Below are positions 12,806 to 23,724 of a stretch of DNA of 64,000 nucleotides, piece after piece (the first letter of the stretch is position 1; each line of letters opens with the position of its first letter). The notes beneath the pieces are model-generated. The model had not been told where the DNA came from. It made no database searches and saw only the letters and a list, made by a program, of their open reading frames with translations. A program made the translations under genes and the position numbers. The DNA is taken from contig JAJEKV010000001.1 in assembly GCA_021234155.1 (NCBI GenBank), forward strand, positions 38,612,826 through 38,676,825, given 5' to 3'. Source of the stretch: Isoetes taiwanensis. Taxonomy: Eukaryota; Streptophyta; Lycopodiopsida; Isoetales; Isoetaceae.

Positions 12806-12866
12806 AGAATAGAATAGAATAGTTTTTTTAACGTCCACGGAGACCAATATGTCATGGGACCCATGA
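12806..12866 (-). mobile_element. LINE tail fragment inserted in Copia
   Basis: Reverse-orientation copy of the ATGGGTCCCATGAC / GGTCTCCGTGGACG / TATTC-tail block. It lies between the integrase and reverse transcriptase of the Copia element, so it inserted after the Copia element did. Confidence 0.65.
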
Positions 12867-13179
12867 AAAGGATTTGTTTCAAGAGCAAATAGTGTTGTGG
12901 TTGGACATGCAAGAAGAGTCATGCCCCGAAGTCAAATTCATGCTCAAGCACAGGTCCCAGATCCACACATAGGGTTGAATTCTCCACCAGCATCTCCACA
13001 CATGCACAACAGCATCTCCACACATGCACAACAGTGTTCTCTGAGAGAGACAATTGCTCTTTTGAGGAGGAGTCTACGTGGGCATCATCCTACTCAAAAG
13101 TGGCTGGAGTGGAAGAAAGGGCATCAATTTGCAGCATTGGCAGAGGCTATGCATGTGGAGATTATGATTGAGAGACAAC

Positions 13180-15300
13180 TAGGTTACTAGTGACAAGATG
13201 ATTTTGAAGAAAAGTGTGTTGCAGAATGTTTCCAATCACAATTTTTAGAGCCATAACAGTCCAAGAAGCGATACATGGACCGGATTCCGAGCATTGAAAA
13301 CAAGCTATGCAAGAAGAGATTGGAGCTATGCAGATGACAGAAGCTTGGGAGCTTGTAGATCTTCCACAGGGCAGAAAGGCAGTTGGGTGTCGCTGGGTGT
13401 TCAGGATTAAGCAAGCTAAAGATGGATCAGGTATCGAGCTCGGCTTGTGGCACAAGGTTTTTCTCATAGATTTCGATGAGACCTTCTCACAATGCTGCCA
13501 CTTGCAGCTCAAGAAAGTATGAAAATCCACCAGATGGACGTCAAGACCGCTTTTTTTAATGGGCATTTGGCTGAAGAAATTTTCATGAGACAACCTGAAG
13601 GTTTTGATCAAGAACCAGGGAAAGCATGTAACCTTAAAAAGGCTCTGTTAAGCAAAGTCCGCGCACGTGGTATCTAAGACTTACTCTAAGACTTATCTAA
13701 GACTGGATACTTTTCTGAAGCAGTTTGGTTTTCAGAGATGCACCACTGAATGGAATGTGTATTCCAGAGATGGGCAGACAAGACAACAAAATTGCAATGG
13801 TAATAGTGTAGATGGATAATTTGACCATTGTTAGTAAAGGTATGGAAGGGATTCAAGACATTAAAAAGGATTTGGGTGAGATACGGACTTGTTTGGGGTT
13901 TCAAATTACTTGAGATAGAGTGAAACCAACTGTGCTCATTCATCAAGAACAGGCTATTCTTAAGTTATGCAAAAGGTTTGGCATGGGAAATTGGGAGATC
14001 AAGGAGACACCTACAAACTTGCATTGTAGATTGAGCGGAGAAATGGCTCCGAAATTTCAATCACCTTGAAATTATAGCCCTTTTCATCCTGTTTTTATAA
14101 ACCGAAATGCCCTGTTGATTGCATGCTGAATTTTTGGGCGGCGCCGCTTCCATCTCTATTTCTTCAGCCGATTTCTTCTTTAGCCCATTTCTATTTCTTT
14201 CTTTAGCCGATCTCTATTTCTTGAGCCAATTCATTGATCTTCGACCTGTTTCTTGAGCCGATTCATTGATCTTCGTTGATCTCTATTTCTTGAGCCGATT
14301 CGTTGAGCCGATGCACTCAAAAGCTCGGAGCTGCACCCGACCCTCTACTGCGCCCAAGCTTCATCAAAATCCTCCTAAAGCAAAGATAGAGAAAAACTCA
14401 TCTGGATCGGAACGAATGCCTCACGAAAGGGCAAAATTTCAAGTTGATTGAAATTTTGTTGCATTAATTGCGCGAGAAAAAATTTCGCTTGAAATTTTCT
14501 GGCGCCGCCAACTGACCTGGGCGGCGCCGTTCGTTAGCTCCGCCACTCGCTGCCCCGCCAGGTCAGCTGGCGGCCGCCAGAAAATTTCATCGCGAAATTT
14601 TCTCCTCGTGCAAATTACTCCTTCCGAAAACCAATGAAGAGCAATCAGTTATGGCACAAATACCTTACAGAAATGCGGTTGGCTCCTTGATGCATGTGAT
14701 GGTCAATACAAGACGGGATATTGCCCAAACAGTAGGCATGGTTAGTGAATCATGTATAATCCAGGCATAGAACATTGGAAGGTCGTTAAGAGGATTTTGA
14801 GATATCTTCGTGGCACAACAAACATGAGTTTGAGATATGGTCCAGACTCAAATCACCCTTCAGTTCGACTTGTATCTTTTGTAGATGCAGATTGGGCAGG
14901 AGATCAGGATAGCCGGAGATCAACAACATGGGGCAGCAGTCAGCTGGACTAGCTGTAAGCAAACATCAGTGGCTTTATCATGGCTTTGTCATCATGTGAG
15001 GCTGAGTACATGGCTACCTCTGCAGTAGTGAGAGAAACAACATGGCTAAGGCAATTTTTGGCAGAGATTGGATATGGTCAAGCTAAGCCAACTGTTATCT
15101 ACAATGATAACAAAAGTAGCATTGCCTTGACTGAAAATCCAGCCATCATAGAAGGTCTAAGCATATCTCAATCCATCACCACTACACTAGAGAGAAAGTT
15201 GTAGATCGAACTATTCAGATGAGATATATTTTAACAGATGAAATGCCAGCAGACCTTTTGACGAAACCTATGACAAAAGAAAAGTTCCTGCAGCACAGGA
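13180..15300 (+). pseudogene. Copia reverse transcriptase and RNase H relic
   Basis: RT blocks: EAWELVDLPQGRKAVGCRW, then MDVKTAFFNGHLAEEIFM and RQPEGFDQE. The YVDD site is decayed: the frame shows a stop and MDNLTIVSK where VDDLTIVSK is expected. RNase H follows with VKRILRYLRGTTNMSLRY, SFVDADWAGDQDSRRST and SSCEAEYMA. A 560-bp insertion at 14.06-14.62 kb separates RT from the region leading to RNase H. Multiple frameshifts are present. Confidence 0.88.
14057..14616. mobile_element. Insertion nested in Copia, with GC-rich inverted repeat
   Basis: Coding sequence of the Copia RT is interrupted here. AAATT lies on both sides and looks like a 5-bp target duplication. Inside are imperfect tandem copies of a Ser/Phe-type unit with CTTGAGCCGATTCATTGATC (14160-14310). 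A strong GC-rich inverted repeat follows, with arms at about 14487-14521 and 14556-14591 built around GAAATTTTCTGGCG. No coding capacity is recognised; the family is unknown. Confidence 0.6.
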
Positions 15301-15356
15301 ATACCGCACAGAAATACCCTGGGTATAGATTCTTCATTATAAGCAGAAAGGAGGAG

Positions 15357-15527
15357 TGTTGAGATAATGATCGAGATTCTGCTTTAATGTTCTGCATGCT
15401 GTTAAAAACAGAAAAAGATTAGCTGAGCCATAAATTGTTCTTGTTGTAATATCTATGTTTCTATTAGTAGACGGGAACGGGTATCTCAGAATTTCTTCAA
15501 TCTGCGCCTTGTGTTGTAATTGTTTCA
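15357..15527 (+). repeat. Copia 3' LTR
   Basis: 171 bp, beginning TGTTGAGATAATGATC, preceded by the purine-rich AAGCAGAAAGGAGGAG and ending TTGTTTCA. It pairs with the 5' LTR at 10312-10494. Confidence 0.93.
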
Positions 15528-15619
15528 GTTGCAACATTGCATTTCCTCTCTCTCATCGCCCAAATCCTTACTTCTGTCTTCAACTGCTCCATGCATTTCG
15601 AATTAGTGAGAGGCTTTTA
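15528..15619. other. Aldolase 3' flank next to Copia LTR
   Basis: Only 92 bp separate the aldolase stop codon from the Copia 3' LTR, so the aldolase 3' UTR or poly(A) site may fall within the LTR, read antisense. Confidence 0.55.
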
Positions 15620-18600
15620 TCAAGCTCTTTCAGCTTGTATTACTGCTGTGCAAGCAGCTTGTTTTATTTTTTTCAAATCACGTTCAGCTAGAGCTGCAGG
15701 ATTGAATATAGCATCAGACAACACCACAGCTGTGGCACCAGCTGCAATATAAGCCTTCACCGTCTCTGTAATTTTGCACATTAATATAAAGACCAAATTA
15801 GCCAACTCGTGATGGAAGATTGGTTGAATTGCATGTCACCTATTGCAATCCCTCCGGATACAAGGATAGGTATATGTACTAAGCAACGTTTCAAAGCATT
15901 CACAAATGCTGCACCACCGAGTAGACTGGTCGGATATAACTGCAAAATTGGAAAGATATAAACAACGGAATTTTGTTAGAGCCGTAATTGTACAGCAGAC
16001 GAGCCATCTGCCAAAGTTTGCAATTCAGCTTTATATTCTATATTGTCCAATCCTTTCCAAAATATAGGGTTTTCTTTGAGGGCATGCTTATCCTGAAAGT
16101 AACTCTCAACCTGATTGTTTTCTGGTCTCATCTGTCAATCCCTTGATTTCATGCCTCAATGCTGTTAAATAACATTGCACCAAACCCACTTTAAGTTAGC
16201 CCCAATTGTCCAGGGTCACTCTTGACGGCCCTTGGATTTTTTTTATTAGTTAGCCCAAATTGTCTTAGGGTCATTCTGGAAGGCCGTTGGATTCGCCTCA
16301 TTAAATTGAAAGTAGTTCTAGTTGTCATCCCATTCTATCACCTAGGTTCTAGAAGAAACCTCTCTGACATATATGAACCCCTCTGCTGTTGAACAAGAAT
16401 GTTTTATTATTCTTACAGTTAGAACTTGCCAAAAGCTACCAACATCAGAATCTGCCAAAATTTTATGCTACATGTTAATACCTTGACGAGCAAAGCTCCA
16501 TGGCTGTACGCAGCTTCCACCTAATAAAAGGAGCTAGTATAATTAACAAAATGATCTGAAGCATGAGTGCAACCACAAGGGTCACAGACCTCGGTTGGAG
16601 TCATGGCCCCAGGAACATATAGCGCAGGCTCATACTCATAGGCTTGTATTATTGTCTGGCCATACAGCAGATGCTCAGAACACCCTTTGGATGAACGAAC
16701 ATGTTTCTCACCAAAAACTTTTTCAGATAACCCTACTGTATAAATGAAACTAGGTACTCACTTCCGTCATGACAGGACTTGTGAAGAACTTCACACCAGC
16801 CGTTTTTGCATCTTCTGCTTGCTTCATGGTCAATACTGTACCAGCCTGTAAAAGCGTCAAGTCTCTGAGAAAATTATAAACTCTTCCAAATAAAGAAAGA
16901 CTATTATACATTTTATTTCCTCAAACGCATCTCAGCAAAAGAGCATTCTGTTTCCTAGAAAGTTGTACATCCACTTCAATTTCATTAGACACTTTGCATG
17001 GTAATGCCCCTAATAAGACATTAAAGAAGTCAAGCACGGCAAGGAAGAGAATTAAGATGGTTCTCTGATGGTTCACAAAACTGAAAGAGTTCTTCGCTTA
17101 GACTACCACAATTGAACCTGGTAATAAGCTAATACACACTTGAGCAAAATTGAAGCATTGGATAAAATTCACGGTTGTGCGATGAATTGTTCAAGCAGGC
17201 TGTAGATGAATTGGACAGCTCTATGAAAGGTGAACCTTCAAACTGTGATTCTATAAAACACTCAGAAGATATTGGAGCCCATCAGCATAAAACAAACCAA
17301 TTTGAAGGAGTAGTCTAGCCTTTCATATGGCCATGACACAAGAAGGCCAGTCATGAAACGGCCAAAGGCTACTGGATTTAGGAAGGATGGAATTAGATGT
17401 TGCTAATCTCTAGATTAGACCAGGTAATCTAGGCAAAACATCTTGTCATTCATGCTTTTAATTTCATGGTACCCAGCATGTTAGCATTCTAGATAAAGAG
17501 GTTAGCTTCTGAATTGATGGTAGTCAGGGACTACATGTTTATCCAGAAAGTGTTTACAAAGTCTTTTACAGATGTCCTACCAGTCATTCCTAAACTACTT
17601 TTAGTTAGTCGAAAACATCTAATATCTAAACCAGTATATTGACGATTGCAAGTTGTTCTTTTCAACCATACCCTGCTGAATGGAAAGATACCAATAACAA
17701 AAGACACACAGAATATGGCAATGGCACTCACCCCTATAATAGCTGATGGGTATTCTTGGACAAGTGCATTTATTACCTGAAATAAAAATGCACAGTAAAC
17801 TTGAAAACAATGATAAATCGTTTGAATATGAATCTCATGTTCAAGTTGTTTTACCTCTGTTGCATGTGGTGTTGTCATTGTCACCTCAAGCTGGAAAAGA
17901 ACAGAAGGCAAACATTAGGATGAAATCTTCCATGGGGAAATGCATAGCCCCATAAAGCTTCAAATAATAATTATAACTGTAGGCATTACTCCGGCAATGA
18001 AGGAATGATCTCAATGATACATGCACCTAGATAAGAAATTTTAAGAGTCAAAAGCATAATGTGAATATTCATTTTTGTCCGGATCCAACTGAATGGACTG
18101 CAATAGGCTAAGGCCAGAAGTAGTCATAGACTATAGATAGACAGAAATGTTACAGAGATTATTCATGTAATTCACGTAAATTGCAAAGTCGCACATTAAA
18201 GGATATAAAATAGAATACGGTATCTTCATCAGATACATTTGACTGATAATTAATAGTAGAGTAAGAGGGACATGCAGTTTTTCAGTCATACCAGTTTGTC
18301 ATCACAACTTCTTACCATGCCACATCTCTGTTTGTGTATAATTATCTCCACTAGAGCAACTTGTTCAACGTGGTACCACACCCAAAGGATGAAGTTAAGA
18401 AAGATCACCATACCGTTTTTCTAATTAAATAGTACGGATAAATCACATTTCTGCCAAAACAAAATGTACAAGAGCACAGGGAAGAATATTTCCTCTAAGC
18501 TTACTATAATCTAACTTGTCCATTGAAATATGAAAAGCTATTGAGATTTCAAAACTCGTAACAACCTTCGCTTAACAGGTATGCCGTTCACTCAGAGAAT

Positions 18601-19078
18601 CCGTGACACGATAGGTAGTAATAGTGTAACAATATAAATTCATCAGTTCCCATTGTCTCACAGTTTGCAAGGATCATTCTTAATTTCTGATGACACATTT
18701 GATACAGTCTGCATGCCTACAGGCGATAATTTCAAAAAACTTAAACAGTGCTAAGTATTGTACCACTGTAATGCCTCCATCCAAAGCTGCCCGTGCTGCG
18801 TCAAGTGCCAGATTTCCACTGCGTAGACAACAGATTTTTGAGCTTATATATTTTCTTTGAATGCTGTTTCAGAATGTGGTTAACCACCTGTTCATTCTCA
18901 AACATGCGACCACTCTAGCTTTCCCGATCGACTGTAAGATTGCATGTTTTGCACTGGAATACGAATCATTTGCTCCTGCTTCGGTTGCACAAGCCCCCTT
19001 ATGGGCATTAGCCACAGGTAAAGAGAGCGATGTGTTCTTGTTGGTCCACAAATGCACGCCGGCAAAATTTGCAAGCAT
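15620..19078 (-). CDS. KDPG aldolase (2-dehydro-3-deoxyphosphogluconate aldolase)
   Basis: Nine-exon minus-strand gene. Approximate exons in order of translation: 18888-19078, 18764-18818, 17855-17890, 17733-17776, 16762-16845, 16590-16655, 16482-16520, 15840-15939, 15620-15765. All have GT/AG borders and consistent phase, giving about 253 residues. The product is a class I aldolase with the KDPG/KHG fold, splitting 2-keto-3-deoxy-6-phosphogluconate to pyruvate and glyceraldehyde 3-phosphate in the plant Entner-Doudoroff route. Visible motifs: KARVVACLR at the first strand, LEVTMTTPHA with the catalytic Glu, LYVPGAMTPTE, ALLVKLYPTS with the Schiff-base Lys, and ATAVVLSDAIF near the end. The N-terminal 45 residues are extra to bacterial enzymes and could be a plastid transit peptide. 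I chose the ATG at 19076-19078 because an in-frame stop lies a few codons upstream. Exon borders are by eye. The gene appears intact. Confidence 0.9.
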
Positions 19079-19173
19079 TCCTGCCACTGTATTTTGTTAT
19101 GAAACATTCGACTACAGAGTCTGCTGCCACATCAGCTCGCCAGATAGGCAAGCCAGCAGGTACCAGAGCTTAA

Positions 19174-19584
19174 GGGTGAAATCACACTATACGGGTTCTC
19201 CAAGATGACGTGTCAACGAGGGTTAACCAAATTTCGTGGAAACTACCTGAAGCGATCACACCAAGCGAAAAGAACAGGCCACGCATCATGCCACGGCAGC
19301 CGAAATCCTGAGAACGCGGGAAACCAATTTGCAGCACCTGCGCTTGGATGGATACGCGAACTGGAGATACGCACCACGTCACAGAAATGGGATGACGTAG
19401 GACCGGAGATCACAGAGGGGGGTGCTCCATGCGCCCATCCCTCGTTAAGCCCCTCAACGCCTGGCGACTTCGGTGAAGCGATACGCTAGTGTGATAGGTT
19501 CCACTCTTCCTTTGCCAACGTGGCAAATTTTAATTGGGTTTAAAAAACGGAAGTAGGGGGAGGGGCAATAGTGTGATTTCACCC
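19174..19584. mobile_element. Tourist-like (PIF/Harbinger) MITE
   Basis: 411-bp non-coding element with 17-bp perfect terminal inverted repeats GGGTGAAATCACACTAT (19174-19190 and 19568-19584, inverted). It is flanked on both sides by TAA (19171-19173, 19585-19587), the 3-bp target duplication of PIF/Harbinger elements. It starts about 95 bp upstream of the aldolase start codon, so it lies in the presumed promoter or 5' leader. Confidence 0.85.
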
Positions 19585-19616
19585 TAAGATAACTTTGTTA
19601 AAGTTAGAGATGATGC
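19531..19616 (+). repeat. Direct repeat, copy 1 of 2
   Basis: About 85 bp beginning TAATTGGGTTTAAAAAACGG. It covers the right end of the MITE plus about 30 bp of flank and is repeated almost identically at 20430-20514. Because flanking sequence is included, this is a segmental duplication and not a second MITE insertion. Confidence 0.9.
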
Positions 19617-20429
19617 TCACGTAAACTGTTGGAAGGCGAAATTCCTCGATTTTTTGATGTCTGTTTAAAATAGGTAATTTTTGCCTTGGGGTTTTCGACG
19701 ACACTGCTTAGAGCGCCGCCACAAGTTTATTTTCAATTATTTTACAAGATTTAACACTGCTTTACACAGATTACACTTCTTTTTTTAAAAAAGTCATTTA
19801 CAACAGTGAATAATGAGCTTTCATCATTGATCATCAAAAAAATTACAGATACCATAATTTCATCTACTGCTCCGAATAGATATTCAACTCTGGCAAGCTC
19901 CAGAGTTGTGAGCTTCCCTATCTTGAATAAACCTCCGCTAGCCTGGGCAGATTCGGCTAGCAATGTTTACCTGCAATCCCTTTCCCTACGAGATCAAAAT
20001 GCATCCATTTGAAGTCGACCACAGCCCGAAAAACCTATAGAAAATCACTCCTATTAGATACATGCTTCGAGAAAACATGAAAGATCACATAAAATTTTGA
20101 CATGCAGACCTTGAAAACTTGAAAAGGTATCTCACAACCCTTTTATGAACTACCGACCTCCAACGGCTCCAAAAAACTCATGTAAACAACAAGCGTCGGT
20201 TTGATGAACTCGGGCAACAAACATTTACCACAGAAAACTTGAAAAGTGTCATAAACCACAGGAAAGTGTCATAAACCACAGGAAAAGCCGCTGTAAGAAG
20301 AACTCAAACCTCCAGAACATCTCTAAACTTCAGAAATGAGCAAGCATCATCCTCAGAACTCCAAAAACTCTAGCACTTACCAAAACTTGTTCCAAAACTA
20401 TCAAGAAGTCGTTCAAAATACAGCTGACG

Positions 20430-20514
20430 TAATTGGGTTTAAAAAACGGAAGTAGGGGGAGGGGCAATAGTGTGATTTCACCCTAAGATAACTTCGTTAA
20501 AGTTAGAGATGATG
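20430..20514 (+). repeat. Direct repeat, copy 2 of 2
   Basis: Second copy of the 85-bp block from 19531. It ends exactly where LINE coding sequence begins (20515, minus). Between the two copies is non-coding AT-rich DNA that includes a 20-bp tandem, GTGTCATAAACCACAGGAAA, repeated twice near 20247-20287. Confidence 0.9.
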
Positions 20515-22110
20515 TTGCTTTGTATATGGGCACAACTCTACTGGTAGTCCAGTGCGGGGGGAAGCCTTCTTGCAATGCCCCGTTGAAGAGTCGCGGAGAA
20601 CAAGCACCATTGGGGGCCCGCCCACTTGAGAAGCTCACCGCATACCATCCAAATCACGCTGCCTTCCGGATTAGCGGAGTTGCGGGCCCATTATGACATC
20701 CCCTTCAAGAATGACCCGGTGCTAGGCACATGCATGGAGGTACTAGTGCCCGGCTTCCCATTGGGTCATACAAATGGCTGCAAGTATCTCACCCATTGTT
20801 AGGGGTAATATTTCCGTGGGTCAGCGGGCTTACTCAAGACCTTTCTCCGTAAGGCCCTAGGGTGGCGGTCTAGAAGACCAAACATCATGGTGAGTGCCTT
20901 AAGGTACATGGCTTTCTTGGTCTTGAGGAAGGAGCGGTATTGACGGATGGCTCGAGGGGCGAATGGTGGGGTCCAAAGACTTGGCGGAGCCATCGTTTTG
21001 ACTCCCCGACATTCGCCATCGAACCCGGTGATTGCGTGGGAAGGTGGTTGCAGCCCGGTGGATCGCCGAGAGCGGTCTCTCCCAAAGCATCTGGCCCCTA
21101 CCCTCGAAGGAGCCGGTTCACCGGGCCGCCTCGGGCTGTTGAAGTGTGGGAGTTGCAAAGACTCCCGCAGCTCATGCTCAAGCATCCTCGCATAGACCGC
21201 CGCATGATCATAGTCCGGATGCAACCGTGGTACATGGGGTGTTGGGGCAATGGGTGCTTTCGGTTGGCTCGCCAATCTATCTCGCAAGAACAGGGTGATG
21301 GTCCGGAGTCTACTTCCTCGCCCCCGCCACCTGGTCCCGATTAATCTGGCGAAAGTGATCAAGTGTAGGCATTGCTCTCGCTAGCACGTAATCCACCACT
21401 TTGGTGCCGCCCCCGGTTCTCCTGTCTACAAGTGAAGCGGGCCGGAGGGCGACCACCATAAGCCCGACCATTGCAAATGACCGGGTCAAAGAGATCGCGC
21501 CCGAACAGCGAAATGCCGGCCATACCGCGTGTCACCGGGCCGTCATCGGCGCCCTTGGCCAAACCATCTCTGCGGGGTCCATTTGCAACACATCCTCGCC
21601 TAGAGGTGCTAATTTTGGGATCTGGCCTCGCCGTGTGCGGCGCATTGAAATCTCAAGCAACATGACCTTGCCCAATTGTTGCATGCTGGCCGTATGTCAT
21701 CATATAGATCGACATAGGGCTCCCGCTGTCCACATCCAAGCGCGTGTGGTAAAAGTTGCTCTCGGCATGTGGGAAGTAGCAAGCCGCCACAAAGAGAGGG
21801 CTGCCATCGTTTTCTCGCCTTTCGTACCCACGGTATCTGTTGCCTGTCGCTTTGCCACTGGGGAGACCGATTGGGCCAAGGTCGTCTCGGTAATAACACA
21901 TAATTCCTCCGCGGTCCTCGTTTCCCGGTGCACTCATTGAAGACGAGTAGCGCCGTATCCCGGGCAAATCAGGTAGCTCAGGACAAAGATATTCCCATGT
22001 TTCCATGAGGAAGATAAGGTCCATGTCCATGGCAACGGAATTGAGATCGTTCCTCGCCATGGAAAGCCACGGCAATTCCGGGATACCACGCCGAGGCACG
22101 ATCCCTATTT
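20515..22110 (-). mobile_element. LINE ORF2 piece: endonuclease and start of RT
   Basis: Minus strand. An APE-type endonuclease region runs from about 22.1 to 21.6 kb, with LIFLMETW near its start and then GGIMCYYRDDL and LFVAACYFPHAESNFYHTRL. A linker frame follows (20799-21362) rich in Arg and Pro. The sequence then enters the reverse transcriptase N-terminus, ending PHWTTSRVVPIYKA at about 20.52 kb, where it stops abruptly at the 85-bp repeat. Stops and frameshifts are common. The 3' half, including the polymerase core and tail, is missing. Confidence 0.75.
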
Positions 22111-22699
22111 AGTGGCCTCGCGACGCCACTTCAGGTCGGTGGTAGTGGTGGTCCTGTGGGATCGGAAGATGTGGATGCCTCAGCCACGGGGCCCCTCGTG
22201 AGGGGACTCAGGGGGCCGGAGTGCCCCGTGATCCCCGTTTATCGCCTCGATCCGCGCATCCTTCCCGGACCAGCCCCGCCCCTCCGCAGGTTCTGCGGGC
22301 AGCCCCTCGACTTTTGCCAGCTCACGCCTTGGTCTCTTCTTTGTCGGCTGGGGTCAAGTCCCGGCCAACGCATCTGAGCCGCCCCTTCAACTTCCGCCCC
22401 GACGCAGATGGCCACCCGCCCGCACGCTCTCAACGGGTGAAGATGACCACCCGGGGCGATCGTATTTGAATTCCATGACGACTCGCCTTTCCAATGGTCC
22501 GCAGTCTTTGGGAATATCATCCGGTCCAAGATTCGTGGTCCGAGTCCGGAAGTGAGATATTCTCCGAACTCCTCCGTCAGGCCTCGCGACTACCACATTG
22601 CGGCTCTCGCGTCTCTCTTTCTCGGGGTTCGGCGGGGGCCGCACTGTGTGTTGGTTGAGGTGGGTGAGGCATAGGTCGTGGCGGCGCGGGGGTGGTGGC

Positions 22700-23660
22700 G
22701 CCCGGCGTGATCTAATGTGTCCGCAGATGTGTTCGTGTTGACGTTCAGAGGTTGGTGGGTTAAGCGGGGGTTGGTGTGTTCTTTGTTGTGGTTTCGTTTC
22801 TCGAGTCCGGAGCTCGGCTCTTGCGGGGCGTTGTCATGTCTTGCCATCTCCCGCATGCAATGGCGGAGTTGCTCATGTGCCTCAAAGATGAGGCCCTTTG
22901 CCTTGGCCGGGCAACGGCCACCAAGTTCTGTGAGCTCGATCCCCGTGCTAAATCCTTAATCAGAAGAGCTGATTACGCGGCTAGCTTCCGGCGGTACGGA
23001 ATCTTTGTCTCCAAAGATGGCGGCCTCGAAACCCGGCGGGGAGGGCGGCACATGCTCCTTCGTGTCGTGGCCTTAGCCTCCTCAACCTCGGCTGGATCAA
23101 GGCGAGGGTTCTGAGTGTCTCTGCTCTACCCGGTTCACATCCTGGCGTCCCGGCTTCCATGGTGCCAACCGCGGTGTCTACCGCCCCTCATATCCGCAAG
23201 CTCCTGGCCGGTATTGCCGTGTCATCAAATTGTAGCAAGTGGATGCTATCATCCGCACGCCGTAGCGATCCTCCAATTGCGTGATTCGCCGCGTTTTCTC
23301 GCACCAACTGCTGCGCAGCATATCCCGGATGTTATGTTCTCCACCTCTGTCCGGGAGGCGCAAAGGCGTGCTGTTAGCCCCTCAGCCCTACTTTCGATGC
23401 GGCTCCCAAGGTTATTCGTTGGCGGATTGCCTGTGGTGGCCCGCCTGTCGGGTCGACGGGCCTTGGCTCGGGCCTCTCTCTTCATGGAAGACGCCTCCCC
23501 CGCCTCGGAGGCTCTTCCTTGGTGGCCCCGCTTCATGGTCTTCCCTGCAGGGCTCTGGCCAAGTGGGGTCAACCGGTGGTTAGTGTGTTTGGGCCTTCCT
23601 GTGATGGGTTGGTGTGGTCTGAGGTAGCTCACCAACCAAGTGTGGGTCCACACACGGGAC
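22700..23660 (+). mobile_element. LINE ORF1-like piece in opposite orientation
   Basis: The plus strand reads as a gag-like product: MAELLMCLKDEALCLGRAT, FCELDPRAKSLIRRADYAA and FRRYGIFVSKDGG near 22.86-23.0 kb. At about 23.39-23.44 kb comes YFRCGSQGYSLADC, which looks like a CCHC zinc knuckle whose first Cys and His have each become Tyr. It lies head to head with the endonuclease part on the minus strand. I infer it is the 5' portion of the same LINE family, inverted, but an independent insertion cannot be excluded. Confidence 0.5.
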
Positions 23661-23724
23661 CGTGGTCTGTGGGCCATGACTTGGGGTATGACTTGGGCGA
23701 CGACTCGGATATCCGTGTAAAATG

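Larger units (their letters stand above)
10312..15527 (+). mobile_element. Ty1/Copia LTR retrotransposon, defective
   Basis: Complete layout on the plus strand: 5' LTR 10312-10494, tRNA-iMet-type PBS 10495-10507 (TGGTATCAGAGCT), gag, protease, integrase, reverse transcriptase and RNase H in Copia order, a purine-rich tract just before the 3' LTR, and the 3' LTR 15357-15527. Flanking 5-mers GTTGT and GTTGC look like a target-site duplication with one mismatch. Many stops, frameshifts, an internal tandem duplication and two later insertions (about 12.8 kb and 14.06-14.62 kb) show it is inactive. The 3' LTR ends 93 bp from the stop codon of the KDPG aldolase gene. Confidence 0.95.
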
